From Rhopalosiphum padi (taxonomy: Eukaryota; Arthropoda; Insecta; Hemiptera; Aphididae), in contig NC_083597.1 in the NCBI RefSeq assembly GCF_020882245.1, positions 50,012,152 to 50,076,151 of the forward strand: a stretch of DNA of 64,000 bases. The letters are read 5' to 3'. The notes beneath the pieces were generated by a model that saw only the letters and a program-made list of their open reading frames with translations, did no database searches and was not told the origin of the DNA. The translations under genes were made by a program, and so were the position numbers. Shown piece by piece: positions 1 through 11,902 of the stretch (its first letter is position 1; each line of letters opens with the position of its first letter).

Positions 1-45
1 CCCAGTAGGCCTAATCCACATTGTAAGCGAGAACGCATTATATGC

Positions 46-363
46 AGGGGCGTATTTAGGTAGTGACTTTGGGTCCAGTTGTCGAGAACGGCAAATTTTT
101 AAAAATTTAGAGGGGCAGCAAATTTTTATTTCGTACTTTATGAGTACTGGCGCAGTGACGTCAATCATTAATATTTTTCACAACTAATGTGTGCCATAGA
201 GGTATAAAATACTATAGTATTTTATTTATATAAAATGGTATTCTATGGTATTAACAGTTTGACCAATGCGTGGCATAGAAATTTTTTTAATTTTTTTTTT
301 AATGGGGGGAAGGCAACTAAATATGTGTTGCCCTTATCCTAAAATGTCTAAATACGCAACTGA
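46..363. repeat. Degenerate inverted-repeat element
   Basis: The left end reads gcaggggcgtatttagg and the right end, on the opposite strand, reads cagttgcgtatttaga, so the two ends are imperfect inverted repeats. A similar end (ctaaatacgcc) appears near 51,330. No open frame is recognisable between them. This looks like a non-autonomous DNA transposon remnant; the family is not identified. Confidence 0.4.
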
Positions 364-545
364 TCATATGAATGCATTCAAATAATAAAAAAAAAATATA
401 CAATAACTTAAACTATGTAGATATTAAAAATTCTATATAATATAAAACGGGTAATGTGTATAATATGTGTGTGTTGCCGGCCGGCGATGGTTAATGTGTT
501 GGATGAGTGGATGAGAGATGAGCGCTAATGCGTAAGGGGAAAACT

Positions 546-2100
546 AAATTAAACTTATATTCTAATGCTGCAAGACGTCCTCCGTGTTGAAGTGCCGACA
601 CATTTTCCATCAGCACAATAACAAATTCTTCTTCACTAATAAATATTATATATTTATATAAAGTATACTGTACTTACTACGATTCTAAAAATTATAATAT
701 CATACAAACAAATCCTTTGAATGTTGATATTAACATGAGCTTCTTATTGATGCTGCCAATCTTCCTCTGGGTTGAAACGAAGCCGAGTGCCGCCACATTT
801 CCCATCAGCTTTGTGACAAATTCTTCTTCACTAATAAATATTATATAATTATATATAGTATACTATAGCTACTAAGATTCTAATAATTATAATATAATAC
901 AAACAAATTCTTTGGGCAGTTGATTATCCGTTGAATTTCTTTTTGATGCTGCAAATCTTCCTCCGGGTTGAAACGAAGCCGAGTGCCACACATTTTCCAT
1001 CAACTCAATGACAAATTCTTCTTCACTAATAAATAATATATATTTATATAAAGTATACTATACCTACTACGATTCTAAAAATTATAATATATTACCAACA
1101 AATCCTTTGGGCAGTTGATCATCAGTTGAATTTCTTTTTGTTGCTGCCAGACGTCCTCCGTGTTGAAATACAGCCGAGTGCCGACACATATTCCATCAGT
1201 TTTGTGACAACTTCTTCTTCACTAATAAATATTATATAATTATATATAGTATACTATAGCTACTAAGATTCTAATAATTATAATATAATACAAACAAATT
1301 CTTTGGGCAGTTGATTATCCGTTGAATTTCTTTTTGATGCTGCAAATCTTCCTCCGGGTTGAAACGAAGCCGAGTGCCACACATTTTCCATCAGCTCAAT
1401 GACAAATTCTTCGTCGGTGGATAGTCCATGATCCAGTTAAATGTTCTGTTCCTATAAAACTTCAACTAATATGCAGATTAAATGTATTTTAAACTTATAA
1501 TATAATGCAAACAAATCCTTTCAACAGTTGACATTAAGATGAGCTTCTATTGATGCTGCCAATCTTCCCCCGGGTTGAAACGAAGCCGAGTGCCGCCACA
1601 TTTCCCATCAGCTTTGTGACAAATTCTTCTTCACTAATAAATATTAAATAATTATATATAATATACTGTACCTACTACGATTATAAAAGTTATAATATAT
1701 TACAAACAAATCCTTTCGACAGTTGATTATCAGTTGAATTTCTTTTTGATGCTGCAAATCTTCCTCCGGGTTAAAACGAAGCCGAGTGCTGGCACATTTC
1801 CCATCAGCTTTGTGACAAATTCTTCTTCACTAATAAATATTAAATAATTATATATAATATACTATACCTACTACGATTCTAAAAATTATAATATATTACC
1901 AACAAATCCTTTGGGCAGTTGATCATCAGTTGAATTTCTTTTTGCTGCTGCCAGACGTCCTCGGTGTTGAAACGAAGCCGAGTGCCGACACATTTTCCTT
2001 CAGCTCAATGACAAATTCTTCGTCGGTGAGTAGTCCACGATCTAGCCAAATGTTCGGTTCCTATAAAACTTCAACTAATGTGCTGATTAAATGTAATTTA
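546..2100. repeat. Satellite array, about 196-bp monomers
   Basis: A recurring block (gatgctgc-aat/acg-cttcctccgg-gttgaa, then gccgagtgcc, then catttt/cccatcag, then an AT-rich tail with two TATATA-like tracts) begins near 566, 753, 948, 1143, 1339, 1553, 1748 and 1946. Spacing is mostly 195-198 bp, with one shorter and one longer step. Monomers alternate between an aatcttcc and an acgtcc variant. A segment containing ttcgtcggtg and cctataaaacttcaac occurs only near 1,411 and 2,021, about 610 bp or three monomers apart, which suggests higher-order structure. A single degraded monomer lies at about 2,588 at the junction with the next repeat family. There is no coding potential. Confidence 0.85.
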
Positions 2101-2587
2101 AACTTATAGTAAAATTTTAATGTTTAAGAAATCTATGTTAGTGTTCTTTTATTTTTGAATTTTAATTAATTTGAAATTTTATATTCATAATATATCAGTT
2201 AAAAATGTAAACAAGAACTAAAAAGATTATAGTATATTGCAGTTTAACTTTCTGTTCGGTGGCCACCTTTTTAATTCCTCACTCTTTTTTATAAGAAAGT
2301 TAAACAGCACAATTACTATAAAAATTATAAATTTAAACATACACAAAGACGAACTAGCTTTGTGATAAGAAAAAAAATTGAAAAAATTGGTAATTTATCA
2401 ACGTATTATTAAAATAAAAAGAACACCTAAAACCGTAGTACAGTATATGATCCGAAAAAAAACTATAAAAATTAAATATAATTAAAGTATATATTCATAA
2501 TATACTGTACTACTGTTCAAAAAATTATAGTAGTAAACAAACACAGCCTTGTGACATTTATTTTTGTTATTCAGATGAGCTTCTTAA
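2101..2587. other. AT-rich spacer, nothing recognised
   Basis: Low-complexity AT-rich sequence between the satellite and the long repeat units. It holds no open frame of note and no recognisable RNA or repeat beyond A/T runs. Confidence 0.6.
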
Positions 2588-2614
2588 TGATACTGCCAAA
2601 CGTCCTCCGGGTTG

Positions 2615-5059
2615 ACATTATACAAGGATATAGCGTAATTATTTCAGTCTTTTTGTTTTTCCGATATTATGGCAAGATCTGAAATTTTTTGTTTTATTTT
2701 ACTATTTAACACCCAAAATATCAAATTGATCTATATTTGCTACAAGAATTCATGACAAACAAAAAATAAACTACATAATTGTAAAATCATTATACATTTT
2801 TCGCTACGTCCACCTCCAGGGTCTAAGGTGTACTATTCTACTACAATTCTAATATAATAATAATAATCACGAATAATACATGGTTGTTATTTCTCACAAT
2901 TTTTGTCTACTATAACTAATGAGCAAAATAAGTAGGCATTGTGTACTATTTTTTCATTGGACCCTGGAGAATAAAATATGCGTCTATATCAACTACATCG
3001 TCCGACTAGCGCGGATTGTTCATATAAATTAATATATTTTATTTTAAGTTTAAAAAATAATTTTAATCCCAAAAAAGAATAATAAAATAACTTACTTAAG
3101 CGTCGACTCTTCCCGGGAAACCGAATTGTACCAATCTACAGTGGGTGCGGAGTGGTGCACTGTCGCCGAAGAAACTCCAAATTTTCTTCATACGATCTTC
3201 ATCATGATTCTAAATGGGAGTATAAAGATATTTTATGAAAATAAACAGCACGAAATGAAAAGGAGAGTACTTGTCATGTACTGAAGACTGTTGTTTAACG
3301 ACTGTTCATTAAGACTATTATAGAATTGTTAATCGTCCTCGACGAATGTCGTCGATTGTCGTATGCCACAGATGACGAATATTATAATATGATAAATCTA
3401 TGGTTTTTTTTTATAGAACTCTTTGTGATATTATACGATCTATTTTTCTATTTTAGCTGTTTGACATATTACCGTAGAATTGAAACATATAAACTATAGA
3501 CCAAATCTTTATAGATATTGCAAAGTATTAATATTTTATTCTAATGAAGATGATTACAAATTATTTAATTTTATCTATAAAAATAGTGAACTAAACAAAA
3601 TTAATTATATTATTATATATATTTAAAAAAAAAAGAATTATAATTAATATCGTTATGTTTCTGAGTTATTATTTATGCATTCTTTTGGTTTTAATCACGC
3701 AGTGCTTTAACTTAATCTTACATATTCTTACATGTAAACTTACATATATATAACTGAAGACACCTATCATAATAGAAACAAATCCATACATTTTTTTTAT
3801 TATGGTTTCGTGTAACAAATAGTACCTAGTCAATGCTTTGAGGAATTCAATTTTCAGTACCATTTTACAAAATAATCAAAAATTACATTAAATTAAAGAT
3901 AAAGAAGTAATTATTACAGTGTTGCTTTATACATTAGTGATTAAGTTTATTACTGTAATTAGTGTGTGAAATTTGAATTTGAAAGAGACAGTCAGTCAAC
4001 CTTCATTAATAAGTATAATTTTGATGTATTATGACTTATAATATTATATGTTGATTGATATTTTATTTTATTTTATTTGTGTAAAGTTTGACAAGCTACA
4101 TTTTTTCCGAAATCATTGCATTTATCATAATTATTATTATAATATTGTATAAATAATAAATATAATTTATACCGTATTATATTCTTGTTATATACTTTTG
4201 AGTCAATAGGTACAACCCTTTCGTAAAATAATTTGAATAAATAATATCTTAAGATTAATCTACGTATGTCCAAAAATATCATTGTGTACGTATAGTATAA
4301 CATGTACAAAAAACTTTTATGTCCCTACAAATAATGTTTTAAATAATAACAAAATATCGTAAATATACATAATTTCAAAATATTTTGAAAAAATTTTATT
4401 TGTAAGAAATACTCTCATAAGAATTTAATTAAGGTTTTAAGTATCTAAGGACAAAAATTATTCGTTTTTGAACTATAACAAAATATAAAAATTATTTGAG
4501 AAAAAATATTTATTTTTAGGGTGGGTGTATTAATAAACATTTAGTAAGTTATAGGTATAATACTGAACTTCAAATAGTCATAAAAAATAATGTGACTTTC
4601 CAGTAAACATATTATTTTTATTTTAGGTTAAAAAAAGACTAATGAGAATTCCAATATAATATTTTAAAATTGTAGATATAAAAAGAAAATATTTATATGA
4701 ATATCTAACGAAAAAACTAATTTGAACATTTTATAGATTTAGCCGAATACAATCAAAATTTTAATTTTAAACGTTTATAAAATATACCGTGACTACTGAC
4801 TATACATTTTTTATTACAGTAAATTAGTGAACGATTGATGAAGAAGCCTGTATTAAATTTTAAATCATATTTGCATATCTATAATTTTTTTCGGCTTAAT
4901 AAAAAAAAAAAAAATTAATTGTTTTAAATAATGAAAATGCTTTTAAAATTATACAATTTACCTATAGAGAAATCATAATGTAGATAATTGGTAAATTTTT
5001 CAAAATTCTATGATTAGTATTTTTTAATTAAAATTAAATTAATAAATTAATTTTGTCGA
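2615..5059. repeat. Long dispersed repeat, unit 1
   Basis: First of three head-to-tail units. Shared landmarks in order are: a start near attatacaaggatatagcgt; gatctatatttgctaca (2,735); a GC-richer segment around 3,100-3,180; gttgtttaacgactgttca (about 3,290); tagaactctttgtgatatta (about 3,416); ccagtaaac (about 4,600); ctaatgagaatt (about 4,640); and a tail ending in an AT-rich stretch just before the next unit. The same order recurs from 5,060 and 7,710, and inverted at about 19.8-21.2 kb. Only short frames without family resemblance are open, so this is non-coding repeat DNA. It could be a long satellite unit or a degraded transposon. Confidence 0.7.
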
Positions 5060-7709
5060 TATTATACAAGTATATAGCGTAATAATACATTTGTTTTTTT
5101 TGTGTTTTCGATCTTATGACAAGATTCGAAATTTTTTATTTTATTTTACTATTAACCACCCAAAGTACTAAATAGATCATATTTGCTACAATAATTTATG
5201 ACAGAAAAGAAACTACACAATTGTCAAATAAATATGCATTCATTGCTATGTCCAGGATCCAACGTATACTTGACGACTTAATTTTATTCTTGGCTATTTT
5301 ATACATTGGACCAGTGGTCAACCTTTTTGGACTCTCGGGCCACATTCACAAACTAAAAACTGTTTGCGGGCAAGAAAAGAATAAAAATTTAATATACTTA
5401 AATTATTTACTATGCAAAAAAATATTGTTTAGAACTTTAAATTAAAAAAAAAAAAAATCGTCGTTTTAGAATTTAAAGTGGGCCGTAGACAATAGCTCAC
5501 TGGTTGCCGGGCATTGCATTGGACGATTGGAAATAAAATATAAGTCTGTCATCCAAGTATAGCAGCTTGTACACGTCAATAAATATTTATTTTAAGTATA
5601 AAAGATAAATTTAATATTCCATAATTATGGGAAAATTAACTTACGTAAGTATTCTTCGACGCTGTTCGGCAAAATCGAGCTGTACCACATTTACAGTTCA
5701 AACGTGCACCATCACCACCGAAGAAACAGCTAGCTCTTATTTCTTCATTCGTCTTCTTTGCGCTTCAGAATGAAATTATTAAAATACTCTATAAAAATGA
5801 AAGCACTTGTCATACACTAAAGGCTGTTGTTTAAAGACTGTTCAATAAAACTATTAGAATTATTAACAGTCTTCTACGAATGACGACGACTGTCGATTAC
5901 CACGGATGAAAAATATTGTAATAATGTGATAGATCATATGTTTTTTTTTTATAGAACTCTATGTGATATTATAGTATTTATTTTTATATCTCAGCTGTCT
6001 TGCATACGAAACTTTTGGTATTTAATTAATTTCATACGTAAAACCATAATAATTGTATATCCTGAATTTTTTTTTTTAATTATAATTTTATTATTTCAAT
6101 AGTTTTTTGGTAAAATTGTTCACCAAAAAATAAAACCATATATATATATAGTAATATTTCCAGCTTTTTTGTTTTTCCGATATTATGGCGAGATCTGAAT
6201 TTTTTTTATTTTATTTTACTATTTACCAACCAAAGTACCAAATAGATCATATTTGCTACAAGAATTCATGGCAGACAGAAAATAAACTACATAATTATAA
6301 AATCATTATACATTTTTCGCTACATATTCAGGATCTAAATTCTAAGGTGTACTTATAACGACTTTATTTTATTCTTGGGAATTTCATCGATAAATATTAT
6401 AATTTTTTTTTTTTATAGAACTCTTTGTGATTTTATAGGATTTATTATTATATTTTAGCTGTTTGACATACGTAAAATTGAAACATATAAACTAGACCAA
6501 ATCTTTATAGATATTTAAAATAATTATATTTTTAAGTATTTAAAAAAATGAATTATGATTAATATCGTTATATTTCTAAGTTATTATTTCTTCATTATTT
6601 TGATTCTAATCACGCGCAGTGTTTTAACTTAATCTTACTTATCTATTACATTAGATGCAATTACCTCTGTCTGTAGATTTTGTGTCTGAAGATACCTATC
6701 ATAATAGAAAAAAATTCATACATTTCGTTTATTGTGGTTTCTTGTAACAAATAGTACCTAGTTACTAGACAATGCTTTAGGTAATCAATTTATTTTTTAA
6801 ACTTAAAATAAAATATATTCATTTTTATGAAAAATCCGCTACCCGGATGATGTAATCGATGTAGACGCATATTTTATTAATTTATATATAAATTATATAA
6901 TATTGAACTTCAAACAGTCATAATATAAGTTTCCAGTGAGCATTTTATTTTTGTTTTTGCATTAAAAAAACTAATGAGAATTCCTATAAAACATTTTAAA
7001 ATTGTAGATATAAAAAGAAAATATTTATATGAATACTAATGAAAAAAATAATTTGTACATTTTAAAAATTTTAAAAATTTGTAATAATAAAAAAATAAAA
7101 AACATTGTTTATATATAATATATAGTTTGAAAATATTTTTAAAATAATAACATAAATAAGAAATACTCTCATAAAAAATTAGTTAAGACTTTAAGTTATC
7201 GGTGTATAAGATTATTTGTTTTTAAACTATGTATAATAATATAATAATCTATAACACAATATAAAAATCGTTTTACAAGAAATAGTTTTTTTTTGGGATG
7301 AAAAATTAATACTCAATAAGTCATAAAATATTGAACTTCAATCGTAAAAAATAATGTGACTTTCCAGTAAACCTTTTATATTTGTTATATTTAAAAATAA
7401 CTAATGAGAATTACTATATTACATTTGTATATAAAAAGACAATATTATATAATATATATAATCTGATGAAAAAATACATTTTTTATTGCAGTAATTTAGT
7501 GACACTGTATTAAATTTTAAATCATATTTGCTATCAATAATTTTTATCGGCTTAAAAAAAAAAAAAAAATTTAATTATTTAAAATTGTTAAAATGTTTTT
7601 ATAATTATACAATGTATCGGAAATCATAATGTAGACAGTTGGTAAAATTTTCAACATTCTATGATTACCATTTTTGAATTAAAACTTAGTAAATTAATTA
7701 ATTTTGTCG
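5060..7709. repeat. Long dispersed repeat, unit 2 (rearranged)
   Basis: Second unit, starting at cgatattatacaagtatatagcgt. Landmarks recur at 5,178 (atcatatttgctaca), 5,829 (gactgttcaataaaa) and 5,953 (tagaactct). A partial second copy of the first half sits inside at about 6,130-6,600, and the tail landmark ctaatgagaatt appears twice (about 6,972 and 7,400), so this unit carries an internal duplication. The short open frame at 5,221-5,445 has no family resemblance and I do not treat it as a gene. Confidence 0.65.
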
Positions 7710-9690
7710 AAATTATAGAAGTACATATATAGCGTAATGAATAATGATTCCCGTATTTCCAACATTATGACAAGATCTGAACTTTTTTATTTTATTTTAC
7801 TATTAACCACCCAAAGAACTAAATAGATCATATTTGCTACAAAAATTCATAACAGATAGAAAAAAACTAAGTAATTTTAAGATCAATATACATTCATTGC
7901 TACGTCCAGGATCCAAGGTATAATTGACGAATTTATTTTATTCTTGGCTATTTTTTAACTTTAACCTTTTAGAAGTCTCATGCCATATTCACAAATTAAA
8001 AACAGTTTGCAGACAAAAATAAAAATTTTATATTCTTAAATTATTTACTGTGAAAAAAAATATTATCTAGAACTTTAAAATAAGAAAATATTAAAAAAAA
8101 GATTTCATCGTTTAAGAATTTAAAACGGGTCGTATACAATAACCCGCCGGTTGCCGGCTATCAGAAATAAAATATAGGTCTAAGTAATCGAGGTGGCAGC
8201 TTGTACAAGTCAATAAATATTTATTTAAAGTATAAAAATTAAATATATTACTACCCTAAAATAATAGGAAAATTAACCTACGTAAGTATCCTTCGACGCT
8301 TTTCGACGAAATCAAGCTGTGCCATATTAAGTTCAAACGTGCACAGCCACCGAAAAAACAGCTAATTTATTTCTTCATTCGTCTTCTTTACGCTTCGGAA
8401 TGAAATTATTGAAATATTTTATGAAAATGAGTGTACTTGCCATGTACTGAAGGCTGTTGTTTAACGACTGTTCAATAAAATTATTAGAATTGTTAATCGT
8501 CTCCTACAAATGACAACGATGTTCGTTTGCCATGGATGTCGGATGATTGATAAATATTACAATAATGTTTTTTTATAGAACTCTTTGTGATATTATAGGA
8601 TTTATTTTTATATTTCAGCTGTCTTGCATACGAAACTTTTGGTATCTAATTAATTTCATACGTTAAACCATAATAATTGTATATCCTGAATTTTTTTTTA
8701 AATTATAATTTTATTATTTCAATAGTTAGTTGTTTGGTAAAATTTCTCACCAATAAGACCATCTTCGACCAGCATAATTAATTTTACATTGTACACAATG
8801 CATTAATGCATTATACATTGGAAATTGAATTCAAATTATACAAATTTGTTATAGTGACACAATTAACCTAGTCTACATGTAGTATTGTAGTCACCTACTG
8901 ACCTACTATATATAGTAGCTATACAGCAGCAGTTTACGGGTTGGCTGAACTAAATGATTAATTAATTAAATTAATTTTTTTATTTTATTTATTTATTTTT
9001 AATTTTAAAAATATTTAAAAGTTGAATCATTCAATTAATATTACATACTAAATAGTTAAAAGATTATGATCTACGTATAATAAAGAAGGACTTACACAAT
9101 CAATAAAATCAATTTCTAAATATAAGCAGTTATTCACATTCGACTCGTTATATACATGTGACTATATCATTCCCGTTTCGGTACCAACCTGTTTAGGAAT
9201 AATATATACCTACTCATACTATTTTTTACTGATTTTAAAATAATCAATAGGTTCTAATGTTAATATGCTCAGATAATTTGCGATATTAATGTATATATAA
9301 TAAATGCATTTATTTATATTTTATGGTATTATGCTATTGTTATTTTATCCTATAAGTGTATAGTCAAAATATTTTGAAAATTATAATATATATAAGAAAT
9401 GCAAACATTAACATTTGGTGAAATTTTCAAATAACTACAATTATTCGTTTTTTAATTACTACAAAAAAACAAAGATCGGTTGAGGAGAAATAGTTATTAC
9501 AGAAATATGAAATGAATATCTAATAATGTCATCAAAATTCAAAATTCAGACAATTATAAAAAAATATTTATGCGTCTTTTCGGAAAACTTTTATTTTTGT
9601 TAAGGATAAAAAAAACTTTTATCAGTCAGGTACTCGGCCAGTTAAAAATGAAAAATGCTATTTATACAATTAATATAAATATAAATTATT
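7710..9690. repeat. Long dispersed repeat, unit 3
   Basis: Third unit, starting at cgaaattatagaagtacatatatagcgt. It has atcatatttgctaca at 7,828, gactgttcaataaaa at about 8,460 and tagaactct at 8,577. It matches the inverted copy near 19.8-20.8 kb more closely than units 1 and 2 do, including the segment ttcttcattcgtcttcttta. The stretch from about 8,760 to 9,370 is not shared with the other units. Similarity resumes weakly at about 9,370-9,650. Confidence 0.6.
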
Positions 9691-10210
9691 ATTCTATAAA
9701 ATGGGTCTGGTAATATGACGATTATGTATTTTCGGTCTCACGTATTTTATGCATCGCGCGTTCGGGAATAAAATATGCATACGTATACGTCCACCCGGCG
9801 GGTAGCAGATTGTCCGGTGCAATAAGTATATATTTATTTTATGTCTAAAAAAGTAAATTAAAGCTCCAAAAGTATAGAAAATCAAACTCACGTAAGCATC
9901 GATTTTTTTTTGTGAAACTTAGTTGTGTCACATCGCCGACCCAGGAACACCTTTCCTAGTCCGTCTTTACCACGTTTCGAATTGAAGATATTGAGATATT
10001 TCATAAAAATAAGCTGAACAGAACGACATATGCGTGTAAAATATTATATACATTAAAGTACGGTTTAACGATTTGTACGTCTATTTTTTTCTCCGTTAAA
10101 ATTATTACAACCGTCAATCGTCTCCGACGAATAGCGAAGATTGATGATTACCATAGATGATAGATTAATATGATAGATCCATATCCATAGATTATATACT
10201 GTATTATTAT
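9691..10210. repeat. Divergent partial copy of the long repeat
   Basis: Retains the order of the middle of the unit: a GC-richer segment with cacccggcgggtagcag, aaatcaaactcacgtaagcatcg, a clone of the tcgtctttac segment, then a stretch resembling gtttaacga and cgtctccgacga. It is clearly more diverged than units 1-3. The short minus-strand open frame inside (9,694-9,891) is not a recognisable protein. Confidence 0.5.
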
Positions 10211-11587
10211 GTTGTAATATTATTATTAGCCAGACATTTAAATTTATTCGGGAGTCTGCCGTTCGAGAAACTCAATTGTGTACTTATACAAATTTTATAT
10301 GCACGGCGGGGTAGATTGTATAGATGTTGTTCAGGACATTGAGACTAGACTCATTCAAAGTTTCTGCCATTGGCATCGCATAAATTAGTAATTAGTTGTT
10401 GTTATCGATATTTTTCGCCCGTATTATTAATGAATGACACCCGTCTTCTCATTATTAATGTAAAAATATTATAATATTATCAATAATCAATGTTAATATC
10501 GAAAACCATCATAATTATTTTCCAAATAGACAAAAATATTAAATTATAGGTACTACAATTTTCTTCAAACTTTTTTATTGCTTTACTACCTTTTTTTATG
10601 GTGAGTCCGCCATCTCAAAGACCCCTGACGAGCCGCCACTGTAGGTGTTAATAAATTTATGGCATAAACAGCTTAAAACTAATCTACATAATATTTTGAA
10701 TACTTCTCTGTTAGTGTTAAATAATAATACACGAATTGGTATCTTTAAATAATATTTTTGTAAGAACTTAAAACATAATAGATAATTATACCTAAATAAT
10801 CGTTATTTTTCATTAAAATATACAGTTTTGTCAATATTCAAATTTGGTATAATGTACTAACAGTAGCGCCGAACACGAGTATGAACTGTGGAAAATTCCC
10901 CAGAAATATTTATGGGTGGGTGAGTGATAATCAAAAATAGTTTGTTATGCAGTATCTTGTATGTATATAGTTAGAAATAAATATAGTACCATTCGAACGT
11001 AACTAACTAAACATTTTTTTAGCAGGTGGGTCTAACACCAGCATTTTTTTCCCATAACATGAAATATATATTGGCGCCACTGGACTTAAAACTAACCTCT
11101 GAGACTGGGAGTGAGAATATGAATTAAGTTAAAACTTATAAGCAATAATAATAATATAATAGTAGCTATAGTTATACAGTTGTAATAAGTTATATAGATT
11201 ATAGGTACTATTCTGATTAACATAAAAAAACATATTAAGATTACCAGACATGAGTTATGGCTATTTTAACTGAGATGTGAAATGTTCAGTAACTTCAGTT
11301 ACTACATTTTAATTTTCTATTAGATGTATAAACAAAAACTAACATTATGAAAGCTTTATTTATGAAATAATTTATGCGTGTATTATTAAAACATTAGGTT
11401 ATAAAAGTTATAATAGAGAATATTTTGTGATTGTCAATTAAACAAAAATTATATGGATTATGCTAAATAACAACTGTTATACTAGTGTTACTACGATATA
11501 ATAACGTAAAAGCATTTAAATACATTGATAATTAAAAGTTAACAATACTAATTACAAAATTAATTAATTTGTAAAATCCTTATGATT
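10211..11587. other. Intergenic, no gene recognised
   Basis: AT-rich upstream flank of NRDE2. It has a few short GC-richer scraps that look like transposon ends (gacgagccgccactg at about 10,627; ggcgccactgg at about 11,074) but no complete element, open frame or RNA gene that I can support. Confidence 0.5.
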
Positions 11588-11660
11588 ATTTTAATCCCCC
11601 GTAAATTAGATCCTCGTGCGTCATTTTAATCTCGCGTCAATTGGATCCTCTTGCGTCAGT
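11588..11660. repeat. Two-copy direct repeat upstream of NRDE2
   Basis: Two adjacent copies of a unit of about 35 bp (attttaatc-c/t-c/g-cgt, then aatt-a/g-gatcctc, then tgcgtca) lie about 250 bp upstream of the NRDE2 start codon. They are richer in CG than their surroundings. They could be part of the NRDE2 promoter or 5' leader; function is not shown by the sequence. Confidence 0.4.
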
Positions 11661-11902
11661 TAGTCACAGGGATCTAGCTGTCGAGGGATCTATGTGACCA
11701 TTCACCATTATTATTAATGTATTGGATTTGGAATTGATATTAATCCATTTTGATGATAACGTTAATACCGATAAGGCAATACCTGATAAGAAAATATATT
11801 TTTTTTTTAAATTTGAAATTCGTAATATACTTGTTTGTAGACATGTTATTATATTTTTAGTTTTTACATCTACATTATTGCTTAGTTTAATCATTTAACG
11901 TC

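Noticed and set aside
546..2100. CRISPR-like regular repetition
   Set aside because: The repeats are whole tandem monomers of about 196 bp without unique spacers, in an animal nuclear genome; this is a satellite.
5221..5445. 74-codon frame inside the long repeat
   Set aside because: Not open in the equivalent position of the other units, so not under selection as a protein.
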